A DNA stretch of 64,000 nt, taken from positions 1 through 64,000 of the forward strand of contig PBPM01000100.1 of assembly GCA_002724635.1 (NCBI GenBank), given 5' to 3'. The position numbers were made by a program, and so were the translations under genes. This stretch comes from Rhodospirillaceae bacterium. GTDB lineage: Bacteria > Pseudomonadota > Alphaproteobacteria > UBA6615. The notes beneath the pieces are model-generated. The model was not told the origin of the DNA and searched no databases. It saw nothing but the letters and a program-made list of their open reading frames with translations. This document shows, piece after piece, positions 53,418 to 62,312 of the stretch; the first letter of the stretch is position 1; the number at the start of each line of letters is the position of its first letter.

Positions 53418-54334
53418 GCTCGGGCGGGTTCGTCGCCGTTTGCGGGCCACAGCCACGCCGCCCCGCGTACACCGCTGGAATCACCATGCCGGGCCTTTCG
53501 GATCGGCGTGTCTATCTCGTCCGAAAACACATAGCCGGCGAGCCGATCGGGTAGGTTGGCGTAGAGCCGGTCGATATTCGACAGCCCGCCGCCTAAAACA
53601 ATTACGTCCGGATCGACGATGTTAACGATCATGGCCAAGCCGCGCGCTAGCCGATCCTCGAGATTGGCAAGGGTCTTCGACGCGTCGCGATCGCCAGTAG
53701 CGGCGGCGTTGGCGATTTCCGCGGCGGACAGGTTGTGCCCGGTGCGCGCCATGTGTTGGTGCGCGATGGCTGGGCCAGACACGAAGGTTTCGATGCAGCC
53801 CGTGCGCCCGCAGAAACACTGGGGACCGGGGAATTCTTCGGCTGTCATCCAAGGCAGGGGGGTGTGCCCCCATTCGCCGGCGACCGCGTTGCCACCTTCC
53901 AAAATATGTCCACCGCTGACCAGACCGCCACCGACGCCCGTGCCGACGATCACACCTAAGACCATCTCCCAGCCGGCGCCTGCGCCGTCCGTGGCTTCGG
54001 AAACCGCGAAGCAGTTTGCATCATTGGCGACCCGCACCGGTCGAGCAAGGACATCGGCGAGGTCCCGATCGAATGGGTGCCCAGTCAGCCAGTCCGAGTT
54101 GGAGTTCTTGACTAGGCCGGTCGCCAGGGAGATTGTCCCGGGAATGCCGATGCCGACCGGTGTCCGCAGGTGAGGGGCCGGGTCGATTTTGGCGATCAGT
54201 TCGGCGATGGCCCGAAGCGACGCCCCATAGTCGCCCCGCGGGGTAGGAACGCGCGCGCGCGCGACTTCTGCACCGGAATCGTCAAGGACGATTCCTTCTA
54301 TCTTGGTGCCGCCAAGATCGATCCCAATACGCAT
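53414..54334 (-). CDS. ROK family sugar kinase (fructokinase/GlcNAc kinase type)
   Basis: The 306-aa protein begins 'MRIGIDLGGTKIEGIVLDD' (ATP-binding DxGxT) and has 'TGVGGGLVSGGHI', the 'GEWGHTPLP' His, and the ROK zinc motif 'CFCGRTGCIET'. The ATG at 54334 starts the conserved sequence; the track start at 54385 adds an unlikely tail. ROK kinases of this kind phosphorylate fructose, glucose or GlcNAc. It is translationally coupled to dinB, an odd functional pairing that probably reflects neighbourhood only. Confidence 0.88.
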   Translation of the reverse strand: MRIGIDLGGTKIEGIVLDDSGAEVARARVPTPRGDYGASLRAIAELIAKIDPAPHLRTPVGIGIPGTISLATGLVKNSNSDWLTGHPFDRDLADVLARPVRVANDANCFAVSEATDGAGAGWEMVLGVIVGTGVGGGLVSGGHILEGGNAVAGEWGHTPLPWMTAEEFPGPQCFCGRTGCIETFVSGPAIAHQHMARTGHNLSAAEIANAAATGDRDASKTLANLEDRLARGLAMIVNIVDPDVIVLGGGLSNIDRLYANLPDRLAGYVFSDEIDTPIRKARHGDSSGVRGAAWLWPANGDEPARA

Positions 54335-54485
54335 GCTTTGGACATATGACCGGTAGCTGTGGACGTGTGAGTGTTTAACATTCATTCCTTTACAAGAGTT
54401 AGAGAACGGGTCGGTGGGCGGATGAATCTTTGGGGTCCTAGGGTTATGACCGACCTTAGTTCATGCGAACAACAATGGCTGCGCA

Positions 54486-54854
54486 GGTCCAAAGAGCGTT
54501 CTTAGGGTCGAAGACAATAAGCTGGACATTAAGCTCTTTCATGATCTTTTGGAGGGGCAGGGCTAAGCGGCGCTGCAGACTAATGATCAACACGAGGCGG
54601 TACAGCTCGCGCATCAGTATCATACCAATCTCGTTCTGATGAATATTCAGCTTCTTTAGGTATCGGGACTGGTGGTTACCAAGTGGATTAAGGAAGACGA
54701 GAAGCCGCGCAAGATTCCGATGATCGTGGTGACGGCATTCGCGATGAAGGGAAATGGGGAGAAGATCCGCCAAGGCGGGTGCGAGGCCTATATCGCGAAG
54801 CCGATTGCCGTGTCGGAGTTTCTCGAGACGGTTCAGAAGTTCATTGATGCCTAG
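54486..54854 (+). pseudogene. divK: divK pseudogene (cell-cycle response regulator)
   Basis: One frame over 123 codons reads as DivK: 'PKSVLRVEDNKLDIKLFHDLLEGQG', stop, 'AALQTNDQHEAVQLAHQYHTNLVLMNIQLL', stop, '[22 protein letters not shown]', '[26 protein letters not shown]'. The start codon is GGT, not ATG. Codon 27 is TAA, where a Tyr is usual, and codon 58 is TAG, where Glu is usual ('LPEVSGL'). The phospho-acceptor Asp53 is Asn ('LMNIQ'). No indel is needed, so the decay is by substitutions only. Active DivK is a single-domain receiver controlling asymmetric division. Its usual partner pleD is absent between this remnant and rpmG. The 54,335-54,485 stretch before it holds nothing recognised. 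Confidence 0.85.
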
Positions 54855-54876
54855 ACTATTACGCGATGGCCCATGG

Positions 54877-54898
54877 AAAAAGCCGCCCATCGGGCGGC
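54877..54898 (-). terminator. Terminator after rpmG
   Basis: On the minus strand the 7-bp stem GCCGCCC/GGGCGGC with a three-base loop is followed by five T residues, about 40 bases downstream of the rpmG stop. It is a classic intrinsic terminator. In the plus direction the following bases are only weakly T-rich. Confidence 0.8.
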
Positions 54899-54939
54899 TT
54901 CTGCATTTCAGGAGCCCTAAATTCCGGGCGGTCGACCCG

Positions 54940-55107
54940 CTACTTCATCTTCTCTTCCTTGAACGTCACATGCTTGCGCACGACCGGGTCGTACTTGCGC
55001 ATCTCGAGCTTCTCCGGCTTTTGGCGAGGATTCTTCTTGGTAACATAGTAGTAGCCAGTATCGGCTGAACTAACCAGTTTCACAAGGATGGTCGCGGGTT
55101 TCGCCAT
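54940..55107 (-). CDS. rpmG: 50S ribosomal protein L33
   Basis: A 55-aa protein absent from the ORF track: '[20 protein letters not shown]' continuing with '[20 protein letters not shown]' and '[14 protein letters not shown]'. This is the standard L33 sequence of the Cys-free type, so it does not bind zinc. It has its own promoter upstream (55141-55168) and a terminator downstream, making a self-contained transcription unit. In relatives it follows pleD, which is missing here. Confidence 0.96.
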   Translation of the reverse strand: MAKPATILVKLVSSADTGYYYVTKKNPRQKPEKLEMRKYDPVVRKHVTFKEEKMK

Positions 55108-55140
55108 GGTTTTTGTCCTGTGGGCTTGAATCTGGCCGGG

Positions 55141-55168
55141 AAGATAGCGTGCAGCCGCCTCAAGTCAA
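55141..55168 (-). promoter_or_regulatory. Promoter for rpmG
   Basis: TTGACT preceded by C (55163-55168), a 16-base spacer and TATCTT (55141-55146) on the minus strand, about 34 bases before the rpmG ATG. The CTTGAC/TATCTT combination is typical of strong alphaproteobacterial housekeeping promoters. Confidence 0.65.
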
Positions 55169-55180
55169 GCGGGGATGGCC

Positions 55181-56761
55181 CTAGCGATGCGCGACCGCGG
55201 TATCCGCTTGCTTCAGAAGTGAGCTGTAGAGCGCTCGGTCTCCAATGATTTCTGTCGCGAGGGCGATGTCGATGTCTGGCAGGCCGCCGTCAGAAGGGCA
55301 GATCGTACGCAGGCTCGCGCGGCTGGCCGAATCCTTGTTGCCGGTGGCCCGCCAGTTGCCGAGCTCACCGGCGATAACGTACTCGCCCCCGCGCACAGCC
55401 GGAGCGAGTGCGTCCGGGGTCTGTAAGTCGCCGCCGCCGTGGGTACATACGGTAGGGAGGACGCCCAGTTCGTGCAGCCGGTAGCCCGACGGCGTGAGAA
55501 AACGCGACCAGGTGAGGGTAATTTCGCCGTTGTTAGGAAGCCGAAGGACCGATTGAACTGAGCCCTTGCCGAATGAGTTGGTCCCGATGACAACGGCACG
55601 GCCATGATCCTGAAGTGCGGCGGTGACAATCTCGGCGGCCGACGCGGAGTTGCCGTTGATCAGGGTCACGATGGGGCGCTGTCCGGTTTCATCCCCCCTG
55701 GAGGCTGCATAGGCTTGGCGGCTGCTGGGGTGGCGACCGTGCGTTACGATGATTTCGCCAGAATCGAGGAAAAGGTCGGCAACATCAATGGAGATATCCA
55801 GCCGTCCGCCGGGGTTAGAACGGAGGTCGAGGACGAAGCCGGCGGGCGGCCCCTCGACGCTCTGCATCTGTCGCTTGACGGCGCGCCGCAAATCTTTCGC
55901 GGAATCCACATTGAAACCCGCAAGTCGGATGATCGCGATATCGGCCTTCCGCCGGACTTCCACCGTTTCGGGCACCACATGTTGACGCCTCAGCGTGATG
56001 CTGATCGGGGCTGGAGACTGACCGCGCGAAACAGTGAAATTCACAGCCGAATTGATAGGGCCGCGAAGGGCTTCGATGAGCTGGCGTTGGGTCCAGCGAC
56101 CTATATATTCGCCTTCGATATGAGTAATCCGATCCTCGGCCTGAACGCCTCCATTCGCTGCCGGGCCGCCTTCGGTCACCGAAAGGATCAACGCGTCGTG
56201 GTCTTCCTTAGTGATCGTAACACCGATCCCGCCGAAGCCGTCGCGATAGGCACGTTTCTCGGCAGCTGTCTCGGCGTCGTCGTAGCGGGAAAATTTATCG
56301 AGTGGTGACAGAGCGCCGTCGAATACGGCCTTGAACACAGCTTCGGCTCGAGTGTCGGCCAAGACGGGAGAGGCGTCACGTGCGATCGCAATCGCGTCGA
56401 CGGTTGCCTGACTCCAGGCCATCGGGTCCTCGTCACGAGGGGCCGTGAACTGGCCGACAGTCCTCTTCTGGTAGCGGACCTCGATGTCGCGGCCCTTTGG
56501 GCGAATGTCCAGCTTGGAATCGATCTGGTGAAGGCTCGCTAGCCCGCTAAAGCTCAATGTCCGCAGAGAGACAGGTACGATGTAACGCTCATTGATAAAC
56601 TGATATCCGGTGTCGAACATTGCACGGCTGTATTCGTTCGAATACTCGGTCTCCGCGGCGGGACCGATCTGCATGCATGCCGCGAGTAGCAGGAATGCAG
56701 AAACCGCTGCTGCGTGGGAGAATCGCGCCGTACTGATATTCAAGCCATTCATATTCTTCAC
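55181..56761 (-). CDS. S41 family C-terminal processing peptidase-like lipoprotein
   Basis: The 526-aa protein has a lipoprotein signal ('AAVSAFLLLAACMQ', Cys near residue 29), a PDZ domain ('GFGGIGVTITKEDHDALILSV', 'AANGGVQAEDRITHIEG') and the S41 catalytic domain with 'FVLDLRSNPGGRLDISIDVADLF', nucleophile Ser in 'LINGNSASAAEIV' and the Lys in 'TNSFGKGSVQS'. CTP-type proteases trim or degrade envelope proteins in the periplasm. It is separated from rnr by 75 bases and oriented the same way. The target is unknown. Confidence 0.88.
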   Translation of the reverse strand: MKNMNGLNISTARFSHAAAVSAFLLLAACMQIGPAAETEYSNEYSRAMFDTGYQFINERYIVPVSLRTLSFSGLASLHQIDSKLDIRPKGRDIEVRYQKRTVGQFTAPRDEDPMAWSQATVDAIAIARDASPVLADTRAEAVFKAVFDGALSPLDKFSRYDDAETAAEKRAYRDGFGGIGVTITKEDHDALILSVTEGGPAANGGVQAEDRITHIEGEYIGRWTQRQLIEALRGPINSAVNFTVSRGQSPAPISITLRRQHVVPETVEVRRKADIAIIRLAGFNVDSAKDLRRAVKRQMQSVEGPPAGFVLDLRSNPGGRLDISIDVADLFLDSGEIIVTHGRHPSSRQAYAASRGDETGQRPIVTLINGNSASAAEIVTAALQDHGRAVVIGTNSFGKGSVQSVLRLPNNGEITLTWSRFLTPSGYRLHELGVLPTVCTHGGGDLQTPDALAPAVRGGEYVIAGELGNWRATGNKDSASRASLRTICPSDGGLPDIDIALATEIIGDRALYSSLLKQADTAVAHR

Positions 56762-56836
56762 ATATCGCGCGTACGCCGGGAGCGTAAAGGATGGTTATCG
56801 AGTATTCTCAGGGTAATACAAAGCCTTAGGATTCCT

Positions 56837-59083
56837 TTAACGCGGCCGTCGTCGCTTGGTGCTGCGCTTGTCGGGTCGCTTTCGTCCGGATTTTGGCTTT
56901 CTCTCCTTGCCGTGCGATCGTCGGGTATCGGCGTTGCCGCCATCCATAAGGTCGAAGATTGACGAACCGCGTAGCCCGTCCGCCTCGGATACCCGTACCT
57001 CGACAGAATCTCCCAGGCGGTAGATTGCCCCACCGGGCAATTGCATTGTCTGCGTGCGAGTATCGAAGCGGGGGCGGCCGCCGGGCAGGCGCGACGTAGG
57101 TACGAATCCCTCCGCGCCCTTCTCGTCGATGGCGACGAAGAGGCCGGCGCGTGTAATACCCCGGATGGAACCTGCGAAACTCTGACCTATATGGCCGGCG
57201 AGGAACGCGGCGGTGTAGCGATCGTTGGCGTCGCGTTCTGCCACGACCGCGCGGCGCTCTGTCCGCGAGATGTGTTCACCAATCTCCTCGAACCGTTGGG
57301 CCTGTTCCTCTTCTAGGCCGCCGTCACCGAGTCCGAGTCCGCGGATCAGCGCACGATGGATCAGAAGGTCAGCATAGCGCCGGATCGGCGAGGTGAAGTG
57401 AGCATAGTCGCGCAGTCCGAGGCCAAAATGTCCAAGATTTTCGGGGCTGTAGCCGGCCTGCATCTGGGACCGGAGAATCAGTTCGTTCACCATCGTCTCA
57501 TGCGCTTCACCGCGCACTGCGGCGAGGATGCGGTTGAAATCCCCCGGGCGCGAAACAGCACCCTTCGCAATTCGAATGCCGAATCCCGAAAGTGCCTCGC
57601 GTAAGTCCTCCAGCTTCTCGAGCGAGGGTTCGTCATGGACGCGATACATCACCGGCTGGTTGCGTTTCCGGAGTTCGCGCGCAGCGGCCACATTGGCGGC
57701 GATCATGAACTCCTCGATCAGGCGGTGACTGTCGAGACGATGCACCGGAACGATGTCCGAAACGATGCCATCCTCGTTAAGGACGACACGTTGCTCGGGG
57801 AGTTCGAGGTCGAGGACACCACGTGACCGCCGCGCCGCGGCGAGTGCATCGTAGGCGCCGTAGAGATTGTCGAGGTGACCGGGTGCGACTGGATTCCCAC
57901 CCGCGTCTCGTGCCCTTTGCACTTCTTCATAGGTCAGGCGGGCGACCGATCGCATGAGAGCACGCTGGAATCGAAACGAGCGCAGATCGCCGTCTGAGCC
58001 GATCCATAGTTCCGCGGCCATGCAGGCACGGTCCTCGTCCGGGCGCAGTGAGCACAGGCCATTCGAGAGTGCCTCGGGAAGCATTGGAACGACACGGTCG
58101 GGGAAATAGACCGAATTTGCGCGCTTGTAGGCCTCGCGGTCGAGCGCGCTGCCCGGCGTAACATAGGCCGCGACGTCGGCGATGGCGATCACCAGGTGCC
58201 AGCCGCCGTCGGTGCTGCGCGTAGTATCCGGTTCGGCAAAGACCGCGTCATCGAAATCACGTGCGTCCGCCCCGTCGATCGTGACGAGGGGAAGATCGCG
58301 CAGGTCTAAGCGCTCACCGAGTGTCGGCGGGAGAGCCGCCTCGGCCGCTGCGGTGACCGCGTCGGGAAAGCGTTCCGGAATGCCGGCGCGATGGATCGCG
58401 ATGCGGCTGATGACACCCGGTGCGTCGCCGGCGCCGATATTCTCGACGATGCGCGCCTGAGACAGGCCCTGTCGGCTTGCGGGCAGTATCTCCACGATGA
58501 CCAGGTCACCATCTGCGGCATCGACGTCATTCGTCGCGGCGACGGCCATCTCGTCGCGACGGCCGCGTTCAAGCGCAACGATCCGGCCGCCGTCGCGGCC
58601 ATCGCGATACTGCCCGATGGTGGTTTCGGCTTCGCTTTCGGCAGGCCGCAGGGGCCTGGCTGTATAACGATTGTCTCCGCGCGGTGACAGCCGAGCGAGA
58701 AAACGGTCGCCGGGCCCTGGCGCCGTCATGTTGCGCGGTGCGGGTAGGACCTCGATCTCCGGGTCCTTGGCTCCCGAAGCCCGGTCGACTGGCCGCACCT
58801 TAAGGTCGCCGTCGGCATCGATGGCCAGGACTTCCAGGATCGCAACCGGCGTGAGCGCGTCGACGATCCGCCAGCGGCGACCTTGGATGCGCTCGATGCG
58901 CCCGTTCGCCTCGAGTGTGCGCAGCAGGTCGCGCAACTCGGTGCGTCGGCTTCCCTTGACGGCAAAGGTGCGGGCGATCTCGCGGGTCGGCAGTGCCTCC
59001 GGCCCGGTGCGCAGTAACTCCAGAATCGCGTCACCGTCGGGCAGTTGGCCCGCTTCCGTCTTGGTGGTTTTCCGCTGGGCCAA
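56837..59083 (-). CDS. rnr: Ribonuclease R
   Basis: 3'-5' exoribonuclease of 748 aa that degrades structured RNA. A winged-helix N-terminus, cold-shock domains, the RNB catalytic centre ('LVTIDGADARDFDDAVFAE' with clustered Asp residues and 'YKRANSVYFPDRVVPMLPEALSNGLCSL'), and an S1 domain ('FAGSIRGITRAGLFVAIDEKGAEGFVP') occur in order. The C-terminal tail is strongly basic ('RKPKSGRKRPDKRSTKRRRP'), typical of RNase R. It is nine bases downstream of topA, the common topA-rnr pairing. Confidence 0.95.
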   Translation of the reverse strand: MAQRKTTKTEAGQLPDGDAILELLRTGPEALPTREIARTFAVKGSRRTELRDLLRTLEANGRIERIQGRRWRIVDALTPVAILEVLAIDADGDLKVRPVDRASGAKDPEIEVLPAPRNMTAPGPGDRFLARLSPRGDNRYTARPLRPAESEAETTIGQYRDGRDGGRIVALERGRRDEMAVAATNDVDAADGDLVIVEILPASRQGLSQARIVENIGAGDAPGVISRIAIHRAGIPERFPDAVTAAAEAALPPTLGERLDLRDLPLVTIDGADARDFDDAVFAEPDTTRSTDGGWHLVIAIADVAAYVTPGSALDREAYKRANSVYFPDRVVPMLPEALSNGLCSLRPDEDRACMAAELWIGSDGDLRSFRFQRALMRSVARLTYEEVQRARDAGGNPVAPGHLDNLYGAYDALAAARRSRGVLDLELPEQRVVLNEDGIVSDIVPVHRLDSHRLIEEFMIAANVAAARELRKRNQPVMYRVHDEPSLEKLEDLREALSGFGIRIAKGAVSRPGDFNRILAAVRGEAHETMVNELILRSQMQAGYSPENLGHFGLGLRDYAHFTSPIRRYADLLIHRALIRGLGLGDGGLEEEQAQRFEEIGEHISRTERRAVVAERDANDRYTAAFLAGHIGQSFAGSIRGITRAGLFVAIDEKGAEGFVPTSRLPGGRPRFDTRTQTMQLPGGAIYRLGDSVEVRVSEADGLRGSSIFDLMDGGNADTRRSHGKERKPKSGRKRPDKRSTKRRRPR

Positions 59084-59092
59084 GCCGGCCGG

Positions 59093-61717
59093 CTATTCGG
59101 CGCCGGGCGCGGCGTCGGCCTTGTTGGGGGCGGCCTTTTTCTTCGCCGCCGTTTTCTTCTTGGCGGTTTTTTTCGCCGCCTTCGCCTTGTCCGCGCGGAC
59201 GGCGATTAGCTCGATCGCGACCTCGAGGGTCATCTTGTCTGGGTCGGTGTCCTTGGGGATCGTCGCGTTGATTTTGCCGTGCTTGACATAGGGGCCGTAC
59301 CGGCCGTCATGCACGGTGACGGGCTTGTCGTCGTCGGGATGCTTACCCAGCTCCTTGAGGGGGGCTGCGCGGCCGCGACGGCCCTTGCCCTTCTCGGCGA
59401 GCACGGTGACGGCGCGGTTGAGGCCGACCGTGAGCACATCGCGCGGGTCGGGCAGGGACGCATAGATCGTGCCGTGTTTCACATAGGGGCCGTAGCGCCC
59501 AAGGCCGGCCTGGATGACCACGCCGTCTTCTGGGTGCGCGCCGACATCGCGCGGCAGCGCCAACAGGCCGAGTGCGAGCTCGAGATCAATTTCGTCGAGC
59601 ATGTAGACATCGGGGATAGAAGACCGCTTGGGCTTAGTCGCCTCCTTGCCTTCGCCTTCGGGCTCGCCCAGCTGCACGTAGAGGCCATAGGGACCCTTGC
59701 GTATGGTCACGTCCTTGCCGCTGTCGGGGTCCTTACCCAGTTCGCGCGGCCCGTTGGCGAGATCAGCGGTCTCGTCATCACCGCCGTCGACCGCGAGCTT
59801 GCGGGTGTACTTGCACTCCGGATAACCCGAACAGCCGACGAAGGGGCCATGCTTGCCAATACGAAGGCCGAGCCGGCCTTCGTTGCAGGCCGGACAGAGT
59901 CGCGCGTCGGTATCGTCTTTGCGAGTCGGAAAGAAATGCGGCCCGAGTTCCTCATCGAGGGCGTCGAGGACCGAGCGGACCCGCAGCTCGGCTGTGCCTT
60001 CGATGGCGGCCGAGAAATCCTGCCAGAATTCGCGTAGGACGGCCTTCCAGTCGATCCGGCCGCCGGAGATGTCGTCGAGACGCTCTTCCATGCGTGCCGT
60101 GAAGTCGTACTGCACGTAACGTTCGAAGAAGCTGCTCAGGAAGCTGGTCACCAGCCGGCCCTGGTCCTCCAGCACGAAGCGCTTGCGGTCGAGCTGGACG
60201 TATTTCCGGTCCTGCAGAACCTGGATGATCGACGCATAGGTCGACGGCCGCCCAATTCCGAGCTCCTCCATCGTCTTGACCAGGCTCGCCTCGGAGTAGC
60301 GCGGCGGCGGCTGCGTGAAATGCTGTTCGGGGCTGACCTCGCGCACTGCGGATGCCTCGCCCTCCTCAAGCGGCGGCAGGCGGCGTTCATAGTCGTGGTC
60401 GGCCGCATCCGTGTCGGCGGGCTCGTCCTTGTCCTCGCGATAAAGCTTCAGGAAGCCGTCGAAGGCGATCGTCTGTCCGTTCGCCCGCAGCGCGAGCTGT
60501 CCGTCGCCCGAGCGCAGATCGACGGCGACCCGGTCGATCTGCGCCTCCGCCATCTCCGACGCCATCGTACGGCGCCAGATCAGCTCGTAGAGGCGGAAGA
60601 GATCGCCGTCGAGCGTGTTCTTGAGACTTGCCGGCCGGCGGAACAGGTCCGTCGGGCGCACGGCCTCGTGGGCCTCCTGGGCATTCTTGGCGCGGGTGCG
60701 GTAGACCCGCGGTTTCTCCGGCAGATACTCGCCGCCGAAATCCTTATCAATAGCGTCGCGGCAGGATGCAATGGCGTCCTGACTCAGGGTCACGCTGTCG
60801 GTGCGCATATAGGTAATGAGGCCGACGGTTTCGCCGTCGATCTCGACGCCTTCGTACAGGCGCTGGGCGACCCGCATGGTCTGCGATGCGCCGAAGCCGA
60901 GCTTGCGCGAGGCCTCCTGTTGCAGGGTCGAGGTGGTGAACGGCGGCTGCGGATTGCGGCGGGTCCGTTTCTTCTCGATCGAGGCTATCTTGAAACTTGC
61001 AGCCTCGACTTCGCTCTTCGCGGAATTGGCCGCGCTCTCGTCGCCGAGATCGAAGCGTTCGAGCTTCGTTCCGTTTCGTTCCACGAGCCGCGCCTTGTAG
61101 GAGGCACCCTTGGCGCTGTCTAGCCCGACCTCGATGGTCCAGTATTCACGCGCCTTGAAGTCCTCGATCTCGGCCTCGCGCTCGCAGATCAGGCGCAGGG
61201 CGACAGACTGAACGCGGCCGGCGGAGCGTGAACCGGGAAGCTTGCGCCACAGCACGGGCGAAAGGTTGAACCCGACCAGATAGTCGAGCGCGCGCCGCGC
61301 CAGATAGGCCTCGACGAGCTCGTCATTGAGTCCGCGCGGATGGTTGAATGCGTCCTGAACCGCGCCTTTGGTGATCTCGTTGAAGACAACTCGCTTGACG
61401 TCAATGTCGTCGAGCAGGCCGCGGTCGCGCAGCAACTGCTCGATATGCCACGAGATGGCCTCGCCCTCGCGGTCCGGGTCAGTCGCGAGATAGAGGGTTT
61501 CGGCGCCGTCCAGCGCATCGATGATCGCGTTGATCTGTTTCTCGGACCGGGCATCGACCGACCAGTCCATCTCGAAATCCTCGTCGGGCCGGACTGACCC
61601 GTCCTTGGGCGGCAGGTCGCGCACATGGCCATAGGATGCCAGCACGGTGTAGGCATCACCAAGATACTTATTGATGGTCTTGGCCTTGGAGGGCGATTCG
61701 ACGATGACGACGTTCAT
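59093..61717 (-). CDS. topA: DNA topoisomerase I
   Basis: Type IA topoisomerase of 874 aa that relaxes negative supercoils. The Toprim domain ('MNVVIVESPSKAKTINKYLG', 'LYLATDPDREGEAISWHI'), the active-site Tyr region 'GLITYMRTDSVTLS', a four-Cys zinc domain ('CPACNEGRLGLRIGKHGPFVGCSG') and repeated Topo_C modules ('GRYGPYVKHGTIYASLP', 'GRYGPYVKHGKINATIP') are present. The C-terminus is Lys/Ala-rich ('KKTAKKKTAAKKKAAP'), a DNA-binding tail. In relatives dprA lies just upstream; here only a broken dprA remains. Confidence 0.97.
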   Translation of the reverse strand: MNVVIVESPSKAKTINKYLGDAYTVLASYGHVRDLPPKDGSVRPDEDFEMDWSVDARSEKQINAIIDALDGAETLYLATDPDREGEAISWHIEQLLRDRGLLDDIDVKRVVFNEITKGAVQDAFNHPRGLNDELVEAYLARRALDYLVGFNLSPVLWRKLPGSRSAGRVQSVALRLICEREAEIEDFKAREYWTIEVGLDSAKGASYKARLVERNGTKLERFDLGDESAANSAKSEVEAASFKIASIEKKRTRRNPQPPFTTSTLQQEASRKLGFGASQTMRVAQRLYEGVEIDGETVGLITYMRTDSVTLSQDAIASCRDAIDKDFGGEYLPEKPRVYRTRAKNAQEAHEAVRPTDLFRRPASLKNTLDGDLFRLYELIWRRTMASEMAEAQIDRVAVDLRSGDGQLALRANGQTIAFDGFLKLYREDKDEPADTDAADHDYERRLPPLEEGEASAVREVSPEQHFTQPPPRYSEASLVKTMEELGIGRPSTYASIIQVLQDRKYVQLDRKRFVLEDQGRLVTSFLSSFFERYVQYDFTARMEERLDDISGGRIDWKAVLREFWQDFSAAIEGTAELRVRSVLDALDEELGPHFFPTRKDDTDARLCPACNEGRLGLRIGKHGPFVGCSGYPECKYTRKLAVDGGDDETADLANGPRELGKDPDSGKDVTIRKGPYGLYVQLGEPEGEGKEATKPKRSSIPDVYMLDEIDLELALGLLALPRDVGAHPEDGVVIQAGLGRYGPYVKHGTIYASLPDPRDVLTVGLNRAVTVLAEKGKGRRGRAAPLKELGKHPDDDKPVTVHDGRYGPYVKHGKINATIPKDTDPDKMTLEVAIELIAVRADKAKAAKKTAKKKTAAKKKAAPNKADAAPGAE

Positions 61718-61780
61718 GCAGGCAATATTCCGCTGTACTTCTGTTCAAGCGATAGGCGATGGCGATGCGGTCGAGAGGTC

Positions 61781-62291
61781 TCAGCAGGCCGCAACACGAT
61801 TGCCCGGGTGCCGTTACAAACGCCCTGCCAACTCAAGTTAGAATAGGATCGTCCGAACGATTGGGGCGGTTAATTGGCACCGCCGCACGAGTTCGTCAAC
61901 CGCGACGGGCTCGGGCGACAGAAAAGAAACCACGCTTTCGCGAATCTCATTCCCGAAGATTTTCGCATCAAGAACCCGCGTTTTGCGGGGCGTCGGTCGC
62001 GTTTCGTGGCGCGGTTGCGACGGCTGGACCATGGGGCAGACCGCCTCGGACACATTTTTTGGGATTGCGCACGAGAACCGCGCCTTCGCCGATCAGGTGG
62101 TTCGCACCATAGGCGCGTCGGCCACCGCGGCCGGCGAACTCCGGCGGCGCTTCGGTGGCGTCGGTTGCAGAGCCGAAATGCTCCATCAGCTCACGTCATG
62201 TGACGGGGCCGATCTTATCGGTCCGGATCAGGCGTAACCGATCACGGTGCTCGGTGTGAGAGATGTTCGTGTCGCCCACGCATGTGAGCAT
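61781..62291 (-). pseudogene. dprA: dprA pseudogene (DNA-processing protein A remnant)
   Basis: The minus strand starts with ATG and reads 'HRDRLRLIRTDKIGPVT', a TGA stop (codon 32), then 'RELMEHFGSATDATEAPPEF', the usual DprA N-terminal segment. It then jumps directly to 'YGANHLIGEGAVLVRNPKK', a late part of the Rossmann domain, so roughly 200 residues are deleted. At a run of six A the frame shifts to 'MSEAVCPMVQPSQPRHE', later 'EPVAVDELVRRCQLTAPIVRTILF', TAA, 'LELAGRL', TAA, 'RHPGNRVAAC': the DprA winged-helix end with two stops where Glu codons are expected. It lies in the normal plsY-dprA-topA position. Loss of DprA would abolish loading of RecA on incoming DNA during natural transformation. 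Confidence 0.82.
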
Positions 62292-62312
62292 GACCCCGCC
62301 GAACGCGGGTGA

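Noticed and set aside
60320-61123. 267-aa plus-strand ORF
   Set aside because: Antisense to topA.
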